Positions 35,173-45,495 are shown, numbered from the stretch's first letter. The stretch: 64,000 bases of DNA from [Mycobacterium] nativiensis (GCF_020172685.1 NZ_CP083986.1:875437-939436); one strand, 5' to 3'. Made by a program: numbers and translations. The notes: generated from the sequence alone by a model not told the origin.

Positions 35173-35982
35173 ATGGGGATGAAGGACTTGTCCATCCGGT
35201 GGTCCCCGGAACTGCTGATGGGACGGCTGTCGGGGCCGATGGAGGCTGTCGGCGGGCTGTTCTCGATGTCGGTGGACGCGGTCAAGTTCTTGTTCCGGCG
35301 CCCGTTTCAGGCCCGCGAATTTCTGGAGCAGTCCTGGTTCGTCGCCCGGGTGTCACTGGCGCCGACCCTGCTGGTGGCGATCCCCTTCACCGTGCTGGTC
35401 AGCTTCATCCTCAACATCCTGCTGCGGGAACTCGGCGCCGCGGACCTGTCCGGTGCCGGTGCGGCGTTCGGGGCGGTGACCCAGGTCGGGCCGATGGTGA
35501 CCGTGCTGATCGTCGCCGGCGCGGGGGCCACCGCGATGTGCGCCGATCTGGGGTCGCGCACCATCCGCGAAGAGATCGAAGCCATGGAGGTCCTCGGCAT
35601 CAACCCGGTGCAGCGGCTGGTGACACCACGCATGCTGGCCGCCGGGCTGGTGGCACTGCTGCTGAACAGCCTCGTGGTGATCATCGGGATCCTCGGCGGC
35701 TACGCGTTCTCGGTCTTCGTGCAGGACGTCAACCCGGGTGCGTTCGCGGCCGGTCTCACCCTGCTCACCGGAGTCCCTGAGTTGATCATCTCCAGCGTCA
35801 AAGCGGCACTGTTCGGGCTGATCGCCGGGATGGTGGCCTGCTACCGCGGCCTGACCATCTCCGGCGGGGGCGCCAAGGCCGTGGGCAACGCGGTGAACGA
35901 GACCGTGGTCTACGCCTTCATGTCGCTGTTCGTCGTCAACGTGGTCGTCACCGCGATCGGCATCAAGATGACGGTGCGCTGA
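35173..35982 (+). CDS. YrbEA/MlaE family ABC permease
   Basis: Integral membrane permease of 269 residues from the MlaE/YrbE family, part of Mce/Mla lipid transporters. Six hydrophobic segments are visible and the conserved cytoplasmic motif EEIEAMEVLGINP with VTPRMLA follows the third. GGAGGAG precedes ATG 35173. Normally a YrbEA-YrbEB pair heads an mce operon; here no mce gene follows. The partner YrbEB starts three bases after the stop. Energy would come from the MceG (Mkl) ATPase encoded elsewhere. Likely function is import of a lipid or sterol that the neighbouring genes degrade. Confidence 0.88.
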   Translation: MGMKDLSIRWSPELLMGRLSGPMEAVGGLFSMSVDAVKFLFRRPFQAREFLEQSWFVARVSLAPTLLVAIPFTVLVSFILNILLRELGAADLSGAGAAFGAVTQVGPMVTVLIVAGAGATAMCADLGSRTIREEIEAMEVLGINPVQRLVTPRMLAAGLVALLLNSLVVIIGILGGYAFSVFVQDVNPGAFAAGLTLLTGVPELIISSVKAALFGLIAGMVACYRGLTISGGGAKAVGNAVNETVVYAFMSLFVVNVVVTAIGIKMTVR

Positions 35983-35985
35983 GCC

Positions 35986-36840
35986 GTGGCGCTGCGTGCC
36001 CTGTCGGCTGTCTATCCGGGTGTCACCCGGCAGCTCCGGCGTCCGGTCGCCTCACTCGGGCGGATCGGGGACCACACGCTGTTCTACGGCAAGGCCATCG
36101 GCACCACGCCGTTCGCGCTCACCCGGTACCGCCGCGAGGTGATTCGCCTGATCGCCGAGATCAGCATGGGCACCGGGACCCTGGCGATGATCGGCGGCAC
36201 CGTGGTGATCGTCGGCTTCCTGACCCTGGCCGCCGGCGGCACGCTCGCCGTGCAGGGCTACAGCTCGTTGGGCAACATCGGCATCGAGGCGCTGACCGGG
36301 TTCCTGGCGGCGTTCATCAACGTCCGCATCTCGGCGCCTGTGGTCGCCGGTATCGGGCTGGCGGCCACCTTCGGCGCCGGGGTGACCGCGCAGCTGGGGG
36401 CGATGCGGATCAACGAGGAGATCGACGCGCTGGAGTCGATGGCGATCCGTCCGATCGCCTATCTGGTCAGCACCCGCATCGTGGCCGGGTTGTTCGCGAT
36501 CACCCCGCTGTACGCGATCGCGGTGATCCTGTCGTTCATCGCCAGCCGCTTCACCACCGTCTTCCTGTTCGGGCAGTCGGCCGGCCTGTATGACCACTAC
36601 TTCCGGACCTTCCTGAATCCCATCGACCTGCTCTGGTCGTTCCTGCAGGCCTTCCTGATGGCGATCACCATCCTGTTGATCCACACCTACTTCGGCTATT
36701 TCGCCGCGGGCGGGCCCGCCGGTGTCGGGGTGGCGGTGGGCAATGCGGTGCGCACCTCGCTGATCGTGGTCGTCTCGGTGACGTTGCTGGTCTCGCTGTC
36801 GGTCTACGGCGCCAGCGGCAACTTCAACCTGGCCGGATAG
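35986..36840 (+). CDS. YrbEB/MlaE family ABC permease
   Basis: Second permease subunit, 284 residues, from GTG 35986. It shows the family motif EEIDALESMAIRPIAYLVSTR and several membrane segments (TLAMIGGTVVIVGFLTLAAG, then FAITPLYAIAVILSFIAS). It should form a heterodimer with the YrbEA protein. The next gene is an acyl-CoA mutase with its own promoter rather than mceA, which makes this a free-standing permease pair. Confidence 0.88.
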   Translation: MALRALSAVYPGVTRQLRRPVASLGRIGDHTLFYGKAIGTTPFALTRYRREVIRLIAEISMGTGTLAMIGGTVVIVGFLTLAAGGTLAVQGYSSLGNIGIEALTGFLAAFINVRISAPVVAGIGLAATFGAGVTAQLGAMRINEEIDALESMAIRPIAYLVSTRIVAGLFAITPLYAIAVILSFIASRFTTVFLFGQSAGLYDHYFRTFLNPIDLLWSFLQAFLMAITILLIHTYFGYFAAGGPAGVGVAVGNAVRTSLIVVVSVTLLVSLSVYGASGNFNLAG

Positions 36841-36884
36841 CCGGTGGTGACCAGGGAGTATTCCGCCGTGTGACCCAAGTGGTA

Positions 36885-36913
36885 TTGGCATTCTCATTTT
36901 TGGCAAGTACGGT
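36885..36913 (+). promoter_or_regulatory. Promoter of acyl-CoA mutase operon with ATTCTC half-site
   Basis: TTGGCA (36885-36890), 17-base spacer, TACGGT (36908-36913) gives a start point near 36920, essentially leaderless for ATG 36922. The spacer holds CATTCTCAT (36889-36897), the half-site shared with 35056-35078 and 42525-42542. Confidence 0.55.
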
Positions 36914-36921
36914 ATCCACTG

Positions 36922-38498
<1,577 letters not shown>

Positions 38499-38499
<1 letters not shown>

Positions 38500-38933
38500 T
38501 GACCTCTTCTGCTTCTGCAACCTCTTTGGGGTCCAACCCGACCCGGGTCCTGGTGGCCAAACCCGGCCTGGACGGCCACGACCGCGGCGCCAAGATCGTC
38601 GCGCGGACCCTGCGTGACGCCGGCTTCGAGGTTATCTACACCGGCATCCGGCAGAAGGTGGAGGACATCGTGGCCACCGCGTTGCAAGAGGACGTGGCGG
38701 TGATCGGGCTGAGCATTCTGTCCGGTGCGCACATCGCGTTGACCGCCCGCGTCATCGAGGGGCTGCGTGCCGCCGACGCCGGCGACATCGCGGTGGTGGT
38801 CGGCGGCACCATTCCGCAGGCCGATGTGCCCAAGCTGTCCGCGCTGGGTGCGGCGGCGGTATTCCCCACCGGAACCTCGCTGGAGGATCTGGTGACCGGC
38901 GTCCGGCAGGTCGTCGCGAAGACGGAGGTGTAG
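38499..38933 (+). CDS. Acyl-CoA mutase small subunit, cobalamin-binding
   Basis: A 144-residue B12-binding protein. The base-off/His-on motif D25-x-H27-x-x-G ([12 protein letters not shown]) is intact, followed by GLSILSGAH and VVVGGTIP typical of the cobalamin domain. The first twelve residues are a Ser/Ala-rich tail. ATG overlaps the large-subunit stop. This split arrangement is that of archaeal-type and isobutyryl/hydroxyisobutyryl-CoA mutases rather than of the standard bacterial MutAB. Confidence 0.92.
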
Positions 38934-38937
38934 CGGT

Positions 38938-39891
38938 ATGCGGCTGGGGGTGATGATCGGCGCCGAGCGCGGCGACATGGCGCGCAAAGTCACCAAGCTG
39001 ATCGCCGACATTCAGTGGGCCGAGCAGGCCGGCCTGGCCACGGCGTGGATGCCGCAGGTGCCCGACGACTTCGATCTGTTGACCATGGTGGCGCTGATGG
39101 CCTCGCACACCACCCGGATCGAACTCGGCACCGCCGTGGTGCCGTTGCAGGCCCAGCACCCGATCGCACTTGCCCGCCAAGCCCTTTCGGTGAACGCGAT
39201 CGCGGGCGGCCGGCTGGCGCTGGGCGTCGGGCCGTCGCACCACTGGATCATCGCCGACATGCTCGGCCTGCCGTATGACAAGCCGGCCGCATACACCCGG
39301 GACTATCTGCAGGTTCTCAACGCCGCACTGTCGGGACCCGGCCCTGTTGACGTGGAGAACGACCACTTCACCGTGCACAACCCGACCGCGCTCGGCGCCG
39401 AGACCAAGATGCCGGTGCTGGTGGCCGCGCTGGGACCGGTGATGCTGCAGATCGCCGGCGAGCACGCCGACGGCACGTCGCTGTGGATGGCCGACGAGAA
39501 GGCCATCGCCGAGCACATCGCGCCGAAGATCAACAAGGCCGCGGCCGACGCCGGCAAACCCGCGCCGCGCATCGTCGCCGGTATTCCGGTCACGCTGTGC
39601 GCGAACTCCGAGATCGAGGCCGCCAAGGAGCGCGCCAACCGGATCCTGGCGGAGGCCGAGACCTCACCGAACTATCAGCGACTGCTCGACCGCGGTTCGG
39701 CCCGTGATGTCGGCGATCTGTGCGCGGCGGGTGACGAGGAGTCAATCCTGAAGCGATTCAAGCAGTTCGCCGACGCCGGCGTGACCGACCTGTCGGTGCG
39801 ACTGCTGCCGATCGGCGACACCCGCGACGAGCTGATCGCCTCCAAGTACCGCACCCGCGAGGTGATCGCCGAACTAGCCAAGGCCGTCTAG
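38938..39891 (+). CDS. LLM-class F420-dependent oxidoreductase
   Basis: A 317-residue TIM-barrel protein of the luciferase-like monooxygenase superfamily, in the actinobacterial subgroup that uses coenzyme F420. RLGVMIGAERGDMAR, RIELGTAVVPLQAQHP and LGVGPSHHWI are typical. F420 enzymes of this kind carry out hydride transfer to alcohols, ketones or enoyl compounds. It lies four bases after the cobalamin subunit and directly abuts the CoA-transferase, so it belongs to the mutase operon. Substrate unknown. Confidence 0.85.
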   Translation: MRLGVMIGAERGDMARKVTKLIADIQWAEQAGLATAWMPQVPDDFDLLTMVALMASHTTRIELGTAVVPLQAQHPIALARQALSVNAIAGGRLALGVGPSHHWIIADMLGLPYDKPAAYTRDYLQVLNAALSGPGPVDVENDHFTVHNPTALGAETKMPVLVAALGPVMLQIAGEHADGTSLWMADEKAIAEHIAPKINKAAADAGKPAPRIVAGIPVTLCANSEIEAAKERANRILAEAETSPNYQRLLDRGSARDVGDLCAAGDEESILKRFKQFADAGVTDLSVRLLPIGDTRDELIASKYRTREVIAELAKAV

Positions 39892-40917
39892 GTGAGCGGA
39901 CCGCTTGCCGGAATCCGCATCCTCGAAGTGGGGGTGATGCTGGCCGGCCCATACGCGACCATGCTGCTGGCCGATCTCGGGGCCGAAGTCATCAAGATCG
40001 AACCGCCGGGCGGCGAGATCTCCCGCCAGGTGGGGCCGAGCTACTTCGCCAGCCTCAACCGCAACAAGCGCAGCGTTCAATTGGACCTTCGGTCGCCGCA
40101 GGGGCAGGCGCGGCTCGGGGAGCTGGTCGCCGATTCCCATGCGCTGCTGGTGAATATGAAGCCGTCGGTGATCCGCAAGTTGGGGCTCACCTATTCGGCG
40201 CTGCGGCGCTTCAACGAGTCGATCGTGTGCGTGGCGCTGACCGGCTTCGGGCTGGACGGCGGCGACGAGCCGGCCTTCGACTACGTGATCCAGGCGGCCA
40301 CCGGGGTGGCCGCGATGACCGGCGACCCGGACGGACCGCCGACACTGCCGGGCTACTCGTCGGCGGACAACTCCACCGGGCTGACGGCGGCGCTGGGGCT
40401 GTTGGCTCAGATCGTCAGCGGGCATGGCGGCCAGGTCGAGGTATCCCTGCAGGATGTGATGCTGTCCCAGCTGAACTACCGGGCATCGGCCTACCTCAAC
40501 GACGGCCTCGAACCGCAGCGGTATGCCCACGGCGCACACTCGTACTACGTTCCGGCGCAGCTCTTTCCGACCGCCGACGGACATCTTGCCCTGTTCGTCA
40601 CCCACGACGGGTTCTGGAAAACCTTCGCCGTGCAGGCCGGGATCGACGGCTTCACCACCATGGCCGAGCGCGTCACCCGCCGCGACGAGGTCCTTGCGGT
40701 GGTCACCGCGGCCCTGGCCTGCGACACCGCGGCCGGCTGGGAGCGACGCCTGCGTCCACTCGGTGTGCCGGCGGCCGCGGTGCGCACCCTGCCCGAAGCG
40801 CTCAAGGAACATCCGGAAATGGTTGTCACGGCCGGGGATTTCCGGCTGGTCGGCAGCCCGATCCGGATCGCCGGGTACGAACCGGTGTACCGGCCGCCGC
40901 CGGCGCTGGACGACTAA
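39892..40917 (+). CDS. CaiB/BaiF family III CoA-transferase
   Basis: A 341-residue type III CoA-transferase, moving CoA between carboxylic acids through an aspartyl anhydride. LAGIRILEVGVMLAGPYATMLLADLGAEVIK gives the N-terminal fold (two adjacent segments), and SADNSTGL carries the predicted catalytic Asp. It is slightly shorter than usual at the C-terminus (typically 380-400). GTG 39892 follows the stop of the LLM gene without a gap. It may activate the acid that becomes the mutase substrate. Confidence 0.87.
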   Translation: MSGPLAGIRILEVGVMLAGPYATMLLADLGAEVIKIEPPGGEISRQVGPSYFASLNRNKRSVQLDLRSPQGQARLGELVADSHALLVNMKPSVIRKLGLTYSALRRFNESIVCVALTGFGLDGGDEPAFDYVIQAATGVAAMTGDPDGPPTLPGYSSADNSTGLTAALGLLAQIVSGHGGQVEVSLQDVMLSQLNYRASAYLNDGLEPQRYAHGAHSYYVPAQLFPTADGHLALFVTHDGFWKTFAVQAGIDGFTTMAERVTRRDEVLAVVTAALACDTAAGWERRLRPLGVPAAAVRTLPEALKEHPEMVVTAGDFRLVGSPIRIAGYEPVYRPPPALDD

Positions 40918-40927
40918 GCGCCCCGGC

Positions 40928-42082
40928 TCAGACCGTGACGATCGTCGCCGACGCCGTGCCCGGCGCCCCGTAGACCTGCGCGAACCCCACCTTGGGCTCG
41001 CCCGGCACCTGGCGCTCACCGGCTTGGCCGCGCAGCTGGCGCACCAACTCGTGCAGCTGGCGCAGCCCGGACGCGCCGATCGGCTCGCCGTTGGCGATCA
41101 GTCCGCCGTCGGTGTTGACCGGCAGTGATCCGCCGATCTCGGTGGCCCCGTCGGCGAGCAGCTTCTCCTGGTCGCCGTCGGCGCAGAAGCCGCACTCGGC
41201 CATGTGGATGACCTCGGCGCCGGCGTCGGTGTCCTGCAGCTGGATCACGTCGACGTCTTCGGGTGCCACACCGGCGATCTCGAACGCGGCTTTGGCTGCG
41301 TAGACCGTCGGCGCGACATCCTCTTCGATCGGAGCCGACGTGCCGTGCACCTCGTAGGCGCCGAAGGTGCGGGTGCGGATCTCGGTGGCCTTCAGGTACA
41401 CCGGCTTGTCGGTGTAGCGGTGGGCGATGTCGGCGCGGCACATGATGACTGCAGCCGCACCCTCGTCGGGCGCGCAGAACATGTACTGGGTTAGCGGGTA
41501 GTTGAGCACCGTCGAGCCCAGGATGGCCTCTTCGGACATCGGCTTGCGCCGGAAGGCATTCGGGTTCAGCGCGCCATTGCGGAAGTTCTTGGCGGCGACC
41601 TTGGCCAGCGTCTGCTGGGAGATGCCGTGATCGTGCAGGTAGCGGTTGGCCTTCATGCCGAAGAACTTGGTGGTGACGAACTGCCCGTTCTCGGCGTACC
41701 AGGCCGGCAGCGCCAGCTTGGCCGGATCATCGGTGAATGCCCCGCGGGGATGCTTGTCCATGCCGATCGCGATACCGATGTCGTACTTGCCGGACCGGAT
41801 GTTGTCGGCGCAGACCTGGGTGGCGGTGGCAGCCGTCGCGCACGCGTTGAACACGTTGGTGAACGGGATCCCGGTCAACCCGACCAGGCGCGTCACCGCG
41901 TCCGGGTTGGAGATCTCATAGCTGCCGCCGACACCGAATTGGATGTCGCGCCACTCGATTCCGGCGTCGGCCAGAGCGGTGTGGATGGCTTCGGCGCCCA
42001 TCTGCATCGCGGACTTGTCGAACCGGCCGAACGGGTGCAGTCCGACGCCGATGATCGCCACATCGTTGCTCGCTACCGTCAT
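40928..42082 (-). CDS. Thiolase-fold lipid-transfer protein (Ltp/SCP-x type, lyase-like)
   Basis: A 384-residue thiolase-superfamily protein. The position of the nucleophile is kept (Cys81 in FNACATAATAT), but the usual His of the GHPxGA motif is Glu333 (GGLIANGEPIGASG). Loss of that histidine implies it is not an ordinary thiolase; related Ltp2-type proteins act as retro-aldol lyases on sterol side-chain CoA esters together with a DUF35 partner. The DUF35 gene is directly upstream (14-base gap), supporting this. Alternative: an inactive or carrier role. Confidence 0.82.
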   Translation of the reverse strand: MTVASNDVAIIGVGLHPFGRFDKSAMQMGAEAIHTALADAGIEWRDIQFGVGGSYEISNPDAVTRLVGLTGIPFTNVFNACATAATATQVCADNIRSGKYDIGIAIGMDKHPRGAFTDDPAKLALPAWYAENGQFVTTKFFGMKANRYLHDHGISQQTLAKVAAKNFRNGALNPNAFRRKPMSEEAILGSTVLNYPLTQYMFCAPDEGAAAVIMCRADIAHRYTDKPVYLKATEIRTRTFGAYEVHGTSAPIEEDVAPTVYAAKAAFEIAGVAPEDVDVIQLQDTDAGAEVIHMAECGFCADGDQEKLLADGATEIGGSLPVNTDGGLIANGEPIGASGLRQLHELVRQLRGQAGERQVPGEPKVGFAQVYGAPGTASATIVTV

Positions 42083-42096
42083 TTCGCAGTTCTCCT

Positions 42097-42525
42097 TCAG
42101 ACGGGCTGGAACGCCCAGGTGACAACTTCGGTGCCGTCGTCCTCGACGTAGAACGGCACCATGGTCAGTTCGACTGCCATGCCGAATTTCAGCTTGGCGG
42201 GATCGGATTCGGTCAGGCGGGCCTCCACCTGGACCACGTCGCCGAGGCGGACCAGTCCGACGCCGAACGGGGTGAAACCCTCGGCGGTCTCGCCCCCGGC
42301 GTAGGGCAGCTTGGGGACGAAGCCCTGGGTGGTCCAGGCCTCGAGGGTGCCCTGGCGGGGCAGCAGTAGATCGCGCATCTGCGGGCCGCTGCAGCGCGGG
42401 CAGTGGTCCTGGCGGGGCCAGACTGTGGCCTCGCAGTCAGCGCATTGACTGCCGATCAGAGCCGGGTTCTCGTCGGGGAAGTTGGTGACGTCGGGAGCGA
42501 GGGCTCTGCGCTTCGTGGAAATCAC
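42097..42525 (-). CDS. DUF35 OB-fold/zinc-ribbon acyl-CoA-binding protein
   Basis: A 142-residue protein with a rubredoxin-like zinc ribbon (CADCEATVWPRQDHCPRC) and a C-terminal OB fold. Such proteins bind acyl-CoA and partner with thiolase-fold enzymes or hydratases (for example ChsH2 with Ltp2). Start GTG 42525 gives MISTKRRALAPD; an in-frame codon at 42576 would place the conserved ATTCTC element inside the gene. It is co-transcribed with the thiolase-fold gene. Confidence 0.85.
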   Translation of the reverse strand: MISTKRRALAPDVTNFPDENPALIGSQCADCEATVWPRQDHCPRCSGPQMRDLLLPRQGTLEAWTTQGFVPKLPYAGGETAEGFTPFGVGLVRLGDVVQVEARLTESDPAKLKFGMAVELTMVPFYVEDDGTEVVTWAFQPV

Positions 42526-42542
42526 GTTCTCAATTAGAGCAT
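42525..42542. promoter_or_regulatory. ATTCTC-type element at DUF35 gene start
   Basis: CGTTCTCAATTAGAGCAT, 15 of 18 bases the same as the minus-strand sequence of the element at 35056-35078. It overlaps the first bases of the DUF35 gene, read leftward, so a bound regulator would block its transcription or translation. Confidence 0.5.
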
Positions 42543-42607
42543 ATGGTGATACAGATTGGGTAGCCGCTGACGGCATCGGTCATGGACGCGGTCCCTGGGC
42601 TCAGTGG

Positions 42608-42669
42608 CGCGAGCGTGCGCAGATGCACGCGTTCATCCGGCGTGTCGCGTACATCTGCGCACGCTCGCG
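42608..42669. repeat. Large inverted repeat (24-bp arms)
   Basis: Arms 42608-42631 and 42646-42669 are complementary except for one mismatch, the first 18 bp (CGCGAGCGTGCGCAGATG) being perfect; the loop is 14 bases. It lies 20 bases after the stop of the TetR gene (read leftward) and before the DUF35 promoter. There is no T tract. It may end TetR transcription, or be a copy of a dispersed palindromic repeat. Confidence 0.85.
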
Positions 42670-42689
42670 GGAAGAACGGGAAGAAATGG

Positions 42690-43340
42690 CTACTTGGCCA
42701 AGCCGTGGGCGCAGAAGTCCCAGACTTCGTCGGCGGTGATCGGGTGGCTGGCCGGATCGTCGGACTCGGCGCTGGACTGCGCTACGAACATGACGGTCTG
42801 CATGGTCATCGCGGCCATGCGCCGGGCGTTGACCTCCGGCCGCAGCTCGCCGGCTTCGGCGGCTTCCTCCATCAGCTCGGTGAGTAGCGTCAGCAGCGGG
42901 GTGAAGGCGACTCTGACCTCGGTCGGATGAGAGACCAGCAGTCGCGGCGCGAAGTCGGTGAACAGCGGGCGCTTGGCTTCCGGGTCCGGGCGGGACAGGT
43001 CGAAGAGCAGCTGGACTGCCACTTTCAGCCGTTCCAGCGGCTTCTTCTGGTTCTCGGTGGCGGCGCGGATCTGGTCGGCGGTGCGAGTCAGGGCGTCCTC
43101 GAACAGCGCCAGCAGCAACTCATGCTTGCCGTTGAACTGCAGGTAGAAGCTCCGCAGCGACTGTCGGGAGCGCTCGACGACCTCTTGGACGGTGAAGTCG
43201 GTACTGCCCTTTTCGATGATGATGGACTGGGCGGCGTCCAAGAATCGCTGAACGCGCTGAGCGGCCCGCAGTCGCGCGGTCTTGATGGACCGCTCGACTG
43301 CCCGCTGCTTCCAGACGGGTTCCTCTTCCGGGTTACTCAC
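42690..43340 (-). CDS. TetR family transcriptional regulator
   Basis: A 216-residue regulator from GTG 43340 (GGAG upstream). The helix-turn-helix is in TVQEVVERSRQSLRSFYLQF (about residues 48-67) and the ligand domain is helical, with a segment (LKVAVQLLFDLSRPDPEAK) common in mycobacterial lipid-related TetRs. It stands between the DUF35/thiolase operon and the dehydrogenase/crotonase operon, both of which have ATTCTC-type elements upstream, making it a candidate for binding them. Half-sites GAGAAC and GAGAATTAC occur in its own upstream region (43368-43397). Confidence 0.9.
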   Translation of the reverse strand: MSNPEEEPVWKQRAVERSIKTARLRAAQRVQRFLDAAQSIIIEKGSTDFTVQEVVERSRQSLRSFYLQFNGKHELLLALFEDALTRTADQIRAATENQKKPLERLKVAVQLLFDLSRPDPEAKRPLFTDFAPRLLVSHPTEVRVAFTPLLTLLTELMEEAAEAGELRPEVNARRMAAMTMQTVMFVAQSSAESDDPASHPITADEVWDFCAHGLAK

Positions 43341-43465
43341 CAGCGGCTCCAGCTGTTGCCTTTTTGGGAGAACACGAATGCACCCTACCGGAGAATTACT
43401 TCATTCCGATGTCAGCCGTCTGCGCGCTGCCGTCCCGCCAGGGAAGATGGTAACTTTCCAAGAAT

Positions 43466-43480
43466 GAGAAGCTGCTTCTC
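43466..43480. promoter_or_regulatory. Palindromic operator candidate GAGAA-N5-TTCTC
   Basis: GAGAAGCTGCTTCTC, perfect 6-bp arms with a 3-base centre, 46 bases before the dehydrogenase start at 43526. It matches the pattern of the sites at 26437 and 59899. No clear -10/-35 pair was assigned. Confidence 0.55.
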
Positions 43481-43525
43481 GCTCACGGCTGAACCAGGGC
43501 GGAATCGTCGCACCCGGGGACTGCC

Positions 43526-44701
43526 GTGCAGCTGACCTTCGACGCCGACGTGGAGGACTTCCGGCGGGAGTTCGTCGAGTTCCTCGACGCGAACCTGCCG
43601 GCCGAGGCCGACATGGTGGAGCGGCCGCGGTCGACGGCCGCCATCCCGCCGTGGGCGCGGCAGTGGCAGCGGCTGCTGTTCGACAACGGCTGGCTGCTGC
43701 CCGGTTACCCGCCGGAGTTCGGCGGCCGCAATGCCACCCTGCTGCAGCAGTACGTCCACCAGCTCGAGCTGTCCCGGCGGCGGATCTACCACAGCTTCAA
43801 CCCGCAGGGCGTCGGGATCATCGCCGCTTCGGTGATCTCCTTCGGCACGCCCGAACAGCAGCAGCGTTGGGCGGTACCGATCCTGCGCGCCGAGATCACC
43901 GCCGCCCTGGGCATGAGCGAGCCCTCGGCCGGATCGGACCTGGCGTCGTTGCGCACCCGCGCGGTACGAGACGGCGACCACTTCGTGGTCAACGGGCAGA
44001 AGGTGTGGACCTCGGGCGCCCACGACGCCGACGTGCTGCTGACGTTCGTACGGACCGACCCGGACGCCCCCAAACACCGGGGTATCAGCGTGCTGCTGAT
44101 CCCCACCGACCTACCCGGGATCGAACGGCGGCCGTTCGCCTCGGCGTGCGACCCGGCCGACCTGGACTTCAACGAGGTGTTCTTCGCCGACGTGCGGGTG
44201 CCCGCGGAGAACCTGATCGGCGAACTCAACGACGGGTGGCGGGTGACCACCGGATCGCTGGGACACGAGCGGAACATGCTGTGGCTCGGCTTCGCCGACC
44301 GGATGGAGGACCTGCTGGCCGACTTCCACCCGACCACCACGGTCGACCGGGACAGCTACGCGACCCTGGTGATGGACGCGACCGCGCTGCGGCTGCTCGG
44401 CTCGGTGGCACTGGCCCGCGCGGCCCGCGGCGCCGAGGACGTGGCCGGGTTGTCGGTGCTCAAACTGCTCGGATCCGAAGCGGGACAGGTGGCTTCGGAC
44501 TACGCCCTGGCCGCCACCGGCGAGGCGGGTCTGGTCCACCCGACGACGACGGCTCCCTATGTGGCGATGAACCTCGACGGCCATGCGGGCAGCTGGTTCG
44601 ACCGCTACGTCCGCACCTTCGCCGGAACGATCGCCGGCGGCACATCGGAGATCCAGCGCAACATCATCGCCCAGCGACTGCTCGACCTGCCCCGCAACTG
44701 A
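43526..44701 (+). CDS. Acyl-CoA dehydrogenase
   Basis: Flavoprotein of 391 residues oxidising an acyl-CoA to the enoyl-CoA. AALGMSEPSAGSDLASLRT forms the substrate/FAD loop, NGQKVWTSGAHDADV the central sheet, and the C-terminus ends with GGTSEIQRNIIAQRLLDLPRN, a complete canonical tail. GTG 43526 follows GGGGA. The crotonase gene follows after 11 bases, an oxidise-then-hydrate pair. Substrate class not deducible; the long Arg-rich TVE-type helices resemble FadE17/FadE-type mycobacterial enzymes. Confidence 0.9.
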   Translation: MQLTFDADVEDFRREFVEFLDANLPAEADMVERPRSTAAIPPWARQWQRLLFDNGWLLPGYPPEFGGRNATLLQQYVHQLELSRRRIYHSFNPQGVGIIAASVISFGTPEQQQRWAVPILRAEITAALGMSEPSAGSDLASLRTRAVRDGDHFVVNGQKVWTSGAHDADVLLTFVRTDPDAPKHRGISVLLIPTDLPGIERRPFASACDPADLDFNEVFFADVRVPAENLIGELNDGWRVTTGSLGHERNMLWLGFADRMEDLLADFHPTTTVDRDSYATLVMDATALRLLGSVALARAARGAEDVAGLSVLKLLGSEAGQVASDYALAATGEAGLVHPTTTAPYVAMNLDGHAGSWFDRYVRTFAGTIAGGTSEIQRNIIAQRLLDLPRN

Positions 44702-44712
44702 GAAGGAAGCCC

Positions 44713-45495
44713 ATGTACATCGATTACGAGGTCGCCGACCGGATCGCGACGATCACCCTGAACCGGCCCGAGGCGGCCAACGCCCAGAACCCCGAGTTGC
44801 TCGACGAGCTCGACGCGGCCTGGACCCGCGCCGCCGACGACGACGATGTCGCCGTCATCGTGTTGCGGGCCAACGGCAAACACTTCTCGGCCGGCCACGA
44901 CCTCAAGGGCGGTGGCCCGGTGCCGGACAAGATCACCCTGGAGTTCATCTACAAGCACGAATGCAAGCGTTACCTGGAGTACACGCTGCGCTGGCGAAAT
45001 GTGCCCAAGCCGTCGATCGCCGCCGTGCAGGGCCGGTGCATCTCCGGTGGGCTGATGCTGTGCTGGCCGTGCGATCTGATCATCGCCGCCGACGACGCCC
45101 AGTTCTCCGACCCGGTGGTGCTGATGGGGATCGGCGGCGTCGAATACCACGGCCACACCTGGGAATTGGGGCCGCGCAAGGCCAAGGAGATACTGTTCAC
45201 CGGCCGCGCGATGACCGCCCAGGAGGTCGAGCAGACCGGGATGGTGAACAAGGTGGTGCCGCGGGACGAGCTGGACGCCGAGACCCGCCGGCTCGCCGAG
45301 CACATCGCCACCATGCCGTCGTTCGCGCTGCGGCAGGCCAAGCGGGCGGTCAACCAGACTCTGGATGTGCAGGGCTTCCACTCGGCGATCCAGTCCGCCT
45401 TTGACATCCACGAGACCGGGCACGGCAACGCGCTGTCGGTGTGCGGCTGGCCGGTGCTGGTCGACCTGGACGACATGAAATCGAAGGTGCAGTAG
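44713..45495 (+). CDS. Enoyl-CoA hydratase/isomerase family protein
   Basis: Crotonase of 260 residues, ATG 44713 with AGAAGGAAG upstream. ITLNRPEAANAQNPEL, KHFSAGHDLKGG and VQGRCISGGLMLCWPCDLI are typical. The second active-site loop reads DPVVLMGIGGVEYHGHTWE, without an obvious Glu pair, so isomerase or hydrolase activity is also possible. It forms an operon with the dehydrogenase; the next gene is convergent, with an imperfect inverted repeat between. Confidence 0.86.
   Translation: MYIDYEVADRIATITLNRPEAANAQNPELLDELDAAWTRAADDDDVAVIVLRANGKHFSAGHDLKGGGPVPDKITLEFIYKHECKRYLEYTLRWRNVPKPSIAAVQGRCISGGLMLCWPCDLIIAADDAQFSDPVVLMGIGGVEYHGHTWELGPRKAKEILFTGRAMTAQEVEQTGMVNKVVPRDELDAETRRLAEHIATMPSFALRQAKRAVNQTLDVQGFHSAIQSAFDIHETGHGNALSVCGWPVLVDLDDMKSKVQ

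Noticed and set aside
36901..36915. KstR2-type operator in the mutase promoter
   Set aside because: Only the GCAAGTAC half resembles the KstR2 box; the second half does not match.
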